Positions 32,868 to 37,037 of a stretch of DNA of 37,037 nucleotides are shown in pieces. The notes under the pieces were generated by a model. The model was not told the DNA's origin. It did not search any database and was given only the letters and a program-made list of their open reading frames with translations. The position numbers were made by a program, and so were the translations under genes. The stretch spans positions 1 through 37,037 of the forward strand of contig PLIO01000070.1 in assembly GCA_003140075.1 (NCBI GenBank), given 5' to 3'. The DNA is from Acidobacteriaceae bacterium (lineage in GTDB: Bacteria; Acidobacteriota; Terriglobia; Terriglobales; Acidobacteriaceae). Numbering within the stretch: position 1 is the first letter of the stretch; the number at the start of each line of letters is the position of its first letter.

Positions 32868-33550
32868 GCCGTCACTCCCGCACCGCTGCTCAGTTCGTAG
32901 CCGACGCCGCGCACCGTGTGAATCAGCTTCCGCGGATGGCCATCGTCCACCTTGCGCCGCAGATAGTTGATATAAACGTCCACCACGTTGGTTGTAGTGT
33001 CGAAGGTCAGGTTCCAGACGTGTTCGATGATCATGGCGCGCGAGACCTGCCGCCCGGCGTTGCGCATCAGATATTCCAGCAGGGAGAATTCCTTGGCGGT
33101 GAGGTCGATCCGCCGGCCGGCGCGTTCGGCGCGGTGTTCCACGCGGTCGAGCTTCAAGTCTTCCACCACCAGCACGGACTCCGACGGCAAGTGGCTGCGG
33201 CGCAGCAGCGCGCGAATTCGCGCCGACAGTTCGCTGAAGGAGAACGGCTTGGGCAGAAAATCGTCCGCTCCGGTATCGAGGCACTGCACGCGATCCTCAA
33301 CCCGGCCCCGCTGCGTGAGCACCAGCACCGGCAGGCTCGGCCGCTTCAGCCGCAGATGGCGCAATACGCTCACGCCATCGAGCTTCGGGAGATTCAGATC
33401 GAGAATCACCAGATCGTAATCGAACTCGCTGCCCATCACCCGCGCCTGCTCGCCATCCTCCACCACATCCACCGCATAATGCTCGCCTTGCAACCCCTGG
33501 CGCACAAAACTTGCCAGGGCCGTATCATCCTCTGCAATCAAAATGCGCAT
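32864..33550 (-). CDS. OmpR/PhoB-type response regulator
   Basis: A complete 228-residue regulator. The receiver has acidic residues in ILIAEDDTALA, the phosphoacceptor in LVILDLNLPKLDG, the Thr in VLVLTQRG and Lys in FLPKPFS. The C-terminal winged helix has LTAKEFSLLEYLMRNAGRQVSRAMIIEHVW and ends VDDGHPRKLIHTVRGVGYEL. DNA target unknown. It opens the minus-strand run regulator-kinase-sigma-54 activator that leads into the flagellar remnants, but similar heavy-metal-type (CusR/QseB) regulators occur in many settings. Confidence 0.93.
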   Translation of the reverse strand: MRILIAEDDTALASFVRQGLQGEHYAVDVVEDGEQARVMGSEFDYDLVILDLNLPKLDGVSVLRHLRLKRPSLPVLVLTQRGRVEDRVQCLDTGADDFLPKPFSFSELSARIRALLRRSHLPSESVLVVEDLKLDRVEHRAERAGRRIDLTAKEFSLLEYLMRNAGRQVSRAMIIEHVWNLTFDTTTNVVDVYINYLRRKVDDGHPRKLIHTVRGVGYELSSGAGVTA

Positions 33551-33885
33551 AAGTGGGCCTTAATTACAGAGCGATTCTAGTTAGAGAAAGCTCAGTTGAG
33601 ACGGAAACCGGTTCGCACGAAAGTGTGTGTCTGCAGAAACGGGACGGGAGTTCAAAACGGGATTTTTCTTGAGCAGATTCCGGCGCGGCGAGTGAGCACG
33701 CGCGGGAACGGCCACCGCAACAACGGCTCTTAGTCAGTTTTCTAGTGTTCCAAGGTCTCGCAAGAGACTGCGAGACTTAGGGATTTTCGGCAATAACCTG
33801 AGGTATTATGGTTGCCCAGCGCGAAGGCCAAGTGATCTCTCCGTGAGCTTACGCGCTACTCATCCAGCGCGCAGGAGGAACAACG
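33551..33885. other. 335-bp divergent gap with a hairpin, no gene
   Basis: Between the OmpR-type gene (-) and the secreted protein (+). GTCTCGCA (33755-33762) pairs with TGCGAGAC (33769-33776) around a 6-nt loop. TATTAT at 33804-33809 is a possible -10 for the plus-strand gene without a visible -35. A strong AGGAGG lies seven nt before the ATG at 33886. Confidence 0.5.
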
Positions 33886-34608
33886 ATGACTCAGAAACTT
33901 AATCAGCCAGGTGCTCCGGCCTCGCCCGCCAAACCGCGGGAACCGCAAATGCTGGGTCATGCTGTAGGCAAACGCGTGCTCACCTACGCAACCGTGGCCG
34001 GAGCCGGCTTCACCGTCTGCTCTGTCCATGCGGAAGCGAAAGTTGTCTACACTCCGGTCCATTCCTTCGTTGACTTGAACTACCCACTCGATCTCAACCA
34101 CGATGGCATCACCGACTTTCTCCTGTCGAGTTTCGATTTCAGTGAAGAGGGGGCGGTGAATATCCACCCTCGAGTCAAGGGCAATAAAATCGCGGCTACC
34201 AACGCGAGTTGCTTCGGGAGCGCAGCTGCCGCGTTGCCCGCCGGCGCGGTGATCGGACCGACTGTGTCTTTCCGCCCGCAGGCAAACTGCCTAGCCGCCA
34301 GCGCTAGCTACGCTCCCCTAGGCCCATGGTTGCAGGTGAAAAACGCCTACCTGGGTTTAGCCTTTGTCATCGATGGAAAGATCCACTTCGGCTGGGCGCG
34401 GCTGCACGTGAGCCATCATTTCTATTATTGCGGGTGCATCGCCGCGCTTGACGGTTATGCCTACGAAACCATCCCCGGCAAAGCCATTCGTGCCGGAGAC
34501 GAAGGCGAGGAGGAGACAGAATCTTTCGTGCAACCGGCGACACTCGGTATGCTGGCCCTGGGAGCGCCCGGCCTGACCCTGTGGCGGCGGGAGCAGGATC
34601 ACGAATAG
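33886..34608 (+). CDS. Secreted protein with PEP-CTERM-like C-terminal anchor
   Basis: A 240-residue protein. An unusual N-terminus of about 30 residues precedes the hydrophobic secretion segment (VLTYATVAGAGFTVCSVHAEAK). The body has an FG-GAP/EF-like stretch, LDLNHDGITDFLL, followed by small-residue-rich beta sequence and several Cys. The C-terminus, PATLGMLALGAPGLTLWRREQ, has the layout of a sorting tag: short motif, hydrophobic helix, Arg-rich end, as in PEP-CTERM/exosortase substrates. I have a recollection of this tail as typical of acidobacterial secreted proteins. Function unknown; surface or extracellular location inferred. Confidence 0.75.
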   Translation: MTQKLNQPGAPASPAKPREPQMLGHAVGKRVLTYATVAGAGFTVCSVHAEAKVVYTPVHSFVDLNYPLDLNHDGITDFLLSSFDFSEEGAVNIHPRVKGNKIAATNASCFGSAAAALPAGAVIGPTVSFRPQANCLAASASYAPLGPWLQVKNAYLGLAFVIDGKIHFGWARLHVSHHFYYCGCIAALDGYAYETIPGKAIRAGDEGEEETESFVQPATLGMLALGAPGLTLWRREQDHE

Positions 34609-34716
34609 GCAATCGCCCCGCATGCCCTGCATCTCTGTCCACGATCGCGCTGCATCCCAAAAAATGTTTCGCGCTCGGCGACGGCAGGTGTAATCTTCGC
34701 ACGGAGCAAACGTCCA

Positions 34717-35370
34717 ATGTGCTTTTCAGCCGCAGCGAATTTTGTCGGCAGCGGAGCCCTCGGCGCCATCGGCGTCGCTACATTAACCCGAGTCAAGCAC
34801 CGCCGCGAACTCCTCTTCGCCGCGCTGCCCGCACTCTTCGCCATTCATCAGTTCATCGAAGGCTTCGTCTGGCTCGGTCTCGACGGCATTCTCTCGCCCA
34901 CCATCACCCACAACATGGGCGCGGCCTTCATGCTCTATGCCCAGGGATTGCTCCCGTTCCTGCTGCCGCTCAGCGTTCTTCTGTTCGAGCCCACCGCGAA
35001 GAGCCGCAAGCGAATGCTCCCGTTCCTCGGCCTCGGCGCAAGCACTACACTTTATATTCTGTGGGCGCTTACGGCGTACCCGCTGCAGGTCTACGTCAAG
35101 GGAAACAGCATCGTCTACATCAATCAAGCAACCAACAACATGGCGGTTGCGGTGCTGTATGTCATCGCGACCTGCGGATCGTTATTTTTCTCGAAGATCA
35201 GGGTGATGGTGCTGTTCGGCGGGGCCAACCTGATCATTCTTCTGGTGGTAATGGAGGTCAAGCGCTACGCCTTCACCTCGCTCTGGTGTGCCTACGCGGC
35301 CATCGCCAGCGTGATCATCCTCGCCTACTTCTGGAAGAGCCACGCCGCCCGGCCGTTCCTCTACGCCTGA
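34717..35370 (+). CDS. Seven-helix membrane protein, DUF6629-like
   Basis: A 217-residue integral membrane protein with about seven hydrophobic segments. It begins MCFSAAANFVGSGALGAIG, the MCFSAxASF signature of the DUF6629-type family, and has HQFIEGFVWLGL, another conserved element. Family function is unknown. Charged loops (KHRRE, TAKSRKRM, WKSHAARP) separate the helices. It stands 108 nt after the preceding gene and 66 nt before the hydrolase, same strand, so co-transcription is possible but unproven. Confidence 0.75.
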   Translation: MCFSAAANFVGSGALGAIGVATLTRVKHRRELLFAALPALFAIHQFIEGFVWLGLDGILSPTITHNMGAAFMLYAQGLLPFLLPLSVLLFEPTAKSRKRMLPFLGLGASTTLYILWALTAYPLQVYVKGNSIVYINQATNNMAVAVLYVIATCGSLFFSKIRVMVLFGGANLIILLVVMEVKRYAFTSLWCAYAAIASVIILAYFWKSHAARPFLYA

Positions 35371-35436
35371 CGATTTGCAGCGCCATAGAATTTCAGGTCG
35401 CGTAGAATCAAGTTCCGTCGAATTAAGGAGAACCTC

Positions 35437-36312
35437 ATGAGAACCAGACTCACTGTGATCCTGCTGTGCATCTTTTCCGTGCCGGGAGTTGTAGCGCAGG
35501 CCGATCTCGCCCAGACCGCGAAAAGCGACTTTTTCCAAACTTCCGACGGCATCCGCATTCACTACCTCGATGCCGGCAGCGGCCGGCCCATCGTTTTCAT
35601 TCCCGGCTGGACGATGCCTGCCTGGATCTGGCAGAAGCAAATCGATGAGTTCTCGAAGAACTACCACGTCATCGCCGTAGACCCGCGTTCGCAGGGCGAG
35701 AGCGACAAGCCCCCTTACGGCCACCTGCCCGAAACCCGCTCCCGCGACTATAAGGAACTCGTCGATCATCTCGGCCTGAAAAAGCCGGTGCTTGTCGGCT
35801 GGTCGATGGCGTGCGGCGAGATCATCAAGTATGCCGAGCAATTCGGCACCGACAACGTCGGCGGCCTCGTCCTGGTGGATGGCTACGTAACCGACAAGCC
35901 CAGCGATCTGTTCGCCCCCATTTCCGGATGGATGAACCTGCTCCAGCAGGATCGCCAGAAGCAAGCCGACGGTTTTGTCCGCAGCATGTTCAAAAAGCCG
36001 CAGCCGGAGGACTACCTGAAGCGCATCATCGACGCATCCGTCCAGACCCCGGCCGATACCGCGGTCCTGCTCATCTACAACATGATTGCCGTAAAGGATT
36101 TTTCCGCCGGCCTGGATAAAATGAAAGCGAACCGGGCAACGCTCTTCATCTATCAGCCCGAATCGCAACCGAGCGCCGACTACCTGAAATTAAAGCTCGG
36201 CGACAGCGTCCGCCTGGAGCGCTTCGACGGCGACGGCCACGCCCTGTTCGTGGATGACCCGGAGAAATTCAACCACGTGTTAGCAGAGTTCGTGCACAGC
36301 CTGCCCAAATAG
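35437..36312 (+). CDS. Exported alpha/beta hydrolase
   Basis: A 291-residue protein with a signal peptide (residues 4-21, ending VVAQA). The alpha/beta-hydrolase core is complete: oxyanion region VFIPGWTMPAW, strand-turn VIAVDPRSQGES, nucleophile elbow GWSMACGE with the Ser, and the His in DGDGHALFVDDPEKF near the C-terminus. The acid residue is probably the Glu/Asp in FIYQPESQP. An AAGGAGAA ribosome-binding site precedes the ATG. Haloperoxidase/epoxide-hydrolase-like members share this pattern; substrate unknown. Action in the periplasm is inferred from the signal peptide. Confidence 0.88.
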   Translation: MRTRLTVILLCIFSVPGVVAQADLAQTAKSDFFQTSDGIRIHYLDAGSGRPIVFIPGWTMPAWIWQKQIDEFSKNYHVIAVDPRSQGESDKPPYGHLPETRSRDYKELVDHLGLKKPVLVGWSMACGEIIKYAEQFGTDNVGGLVLVDGYVTDKPSDLFAPISGWMNLLQQDRQKQADGFVRSMFKKPQPEDYLKRIIDASVQTPADTAVLLIYNMIAVKDFSAGLDKMKANRATLFIYQPESQPSADYLKLKLGDSVRLERFDGDGHALFVDDPEKFNHVLAEFVHSLPK

Positions 36313-36350
36313 ATTTGCGTCGAGCAGGCAGCGAGCACCCCAACCACTCT

Positions 36351-36420
36351 GTCATCCTGAAGCCCGCGGTTTGTGCGGGCCTCAGGACCTATGTATTTCG
36401 CCGGCAGCGCCGCAGCTGAC
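36351..36420. repeat. REP-like element, copy A
   Basis: Begins GTCATCCTGA, then the palindrome GCCCGC-GGTTTGT-GCGGGC (36362-36380), then a segment AGGACCTATGTATTTCGCCGGCAGCG. Nearly identical to copy B at 36967. An inverted end (CCTCAGGATGACA, 36516-36528) and another GTCATCCTG (36592-36600) lie between copy A and the GIY-YIG gene. The remaining 36421-36515 holds a GGCAAGCTCAGGGCAGGC word typical of such repeats and no gene. Confidence 0.8.
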
Positions 36421-36611
36421 GGACGCGCCGACTCTGCTGGCAGGTTGCACGGGTCCCTTCGGCAAGCTCAGGGCAGGCTCTTCGTTGGGATTCGGCTCCG
36501 CCGAGGACTCCGCTGCCTCAGGATGACAAGTTAGAAAATGACAGGTAAGGAAAACAATGTTCCTCGGTCACAGACGCCCATCCCCGGACTTGTCATCCTG
36601 CATCAAGCTCT

Positions 36612-36944
36612 ATGCCATCGCACCCGCAGAAGATCTACTTCGTCTACATCATGACGAACCGCTCGAAGACTCTTTACGCCGGCGTTACCAACAGCCTCGT
36701 ACGCAGAGAGCGCGAGCACAAGCTCGGCATCGGATCCAGTTTCGCCGCGAAGTATAAGCTCGATCGCCTGGCATATTTCGAGCGCTTCGAAGACATACGC
36801 AATGCCATCGAGCGCGAAAAGCAAATCAAAGGCTGGCTGCGAATCAGGAAGATCGCCCTGATCGTGTCTATGAATCCCGAGTGGAAAGACCTAAGCGCCG
36901 AGTGGTACGAGAGCCATCCCTACCAGCCGCCAAAGGCCTCGTGA
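36612..36944 (+). CDS. GIY-YIG domain nuclease-like protein
   Basis: A 110-residue protein consisting of one GIY-YIG domain. The GIY and YIG positions read VYIMTN and LYAGVT; the conserved Arg lies in VRREREHK with the His, and the Glu in RNAIEREKQIKGWLR. This is the short YhbQ/UvrC-N-like group, some of which cut DNA, while many are uncharacterised. No ribosome-binding site is apparent. It lies between REP-like repeat copies on both sides, an arrangement I consider suggestive of a shared mobility history, though short GIY-YIG genes are widespread. Confidence 0.88.
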   Translation: MPSHPQKIYFVYIMTNRSKTLYAGVTNSLVRREREHKLGIGSSFAAKYKLDRLAYFERFEDIRNAIEREKQIKGWLRIRKIALIVSMNPEWKDLSAEWYESHPYQPPKAS

Positions 36945-36966
36945 CTGCACTTCTCTTATCCACCTT

Positions 36967-37037
36967 GTCATCCTGAGGCCCGCGGTTTGTGCGGGCCGAA
37001 GGACCTCTGTACTCGCCGGCAGCGTCGGTGACGCCTG
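36967..37037. repeat. REP-like element, copy B
   Basis: GTCATCCTGA, palindrome GCCCGC-GGTTTGT-GCGGGC (36978-36996), AGGACCTCTGTACTCGCCGGCAGCG. It matches copy A with a handful of differences and runs to the window end in the same orientation. Confidence 0.8.

Noticed and set aside
26175..33550. Idea that the region is a secretion or defence island
   Set aside because: All recognisable pieces are flagellar, chemotaxis or two-component genes; no toxin, nuclease or effector was found.
35182..36168. 328-codon minus-strand frame
   Set aside because: Antisense to the alpha/beta hydrolase, which has signal peptide, motifs and ribosome-binding site.

Overview
The window reads as a chromosomal segment of an Acidobacteriota (Terriglobia-type) bacterium. 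This rests on family knowledge rather than on a marker gene: a TonB protein fused to a receiver domain, a lone PASTA protein beside a class A PBP, a short PEP-CTERM-like protein with a PATLGMLALGAPG tail, a DUF6629-type membrane protein, and REP-like intergenic elements. GC is moderately high (my estimate is about 60%). I found no tRNA, rRNA, CRISPR array, insertion sequence or phage gene.

Layout. 1-8.4 kb: a FAD-dependent amino-acid/sarcosine oxidase-type enzyme (-), a receiver-TM-TonB fusion (+), a CtpA-like S41 protein that has lost its catalytic Ser and Lys (+), a PstS-like lipoprotein (-) and a class A penicillin-binding protein (+). 8.4-13.4 kb: a PASTA protein (+), then the compact minus-strand run aroC-def-fmt-rsmB. 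13.5-19.7 kb: a NarL-type regulator (+), a HAD hydrolase and a YhaM-like HD exonuclease (-), a SurA/PrsA-like foldase (-), a SpoIIE-type phosphatase (-) and a TPR/zinc-protease protein (-). 19.7-23.2 kb: an M1 aminopeptidase and a CheY-like regulator (+). 23.1-26.1 kb: cheR-HDOD-cheB on the minus strand, joined by 4-bp overlaps.

26.4-33.6 kb is the striking part. Read on the minus strand it goes: OmpR-type regulator, coupled histidine kinase-like protein, sigma-54 activator without a DNA-binding domain, fliL'-'flhA remnant, intact fliA (sigma-28), truncated fliM, a multi-frame degraded ORF, a frameshifted flgF' fused to the 3' end of flgJ, then intact flgM (anti-sigma-28). The structural genes are reduced to scars by internal deletions and frameshifts. 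The sigma-28/anti-sigma-28 pair remains open, and three textbook sigma-28 promoters with exact 11-nt spacers survive, two of them in tandem before flgM. This looks like a flagellar cluster caught in decay, possibly leaving a FliA-FlgM circuit without a secretion outlet at this locus.

33.8-37.0 kb: the PEP-CTERM-like secreted protein, the DUF6629-type membrane protein, an exported alpha/beta hydrolase, and a GIY-YIG protein bracketed by REP-like palindromic repeats.
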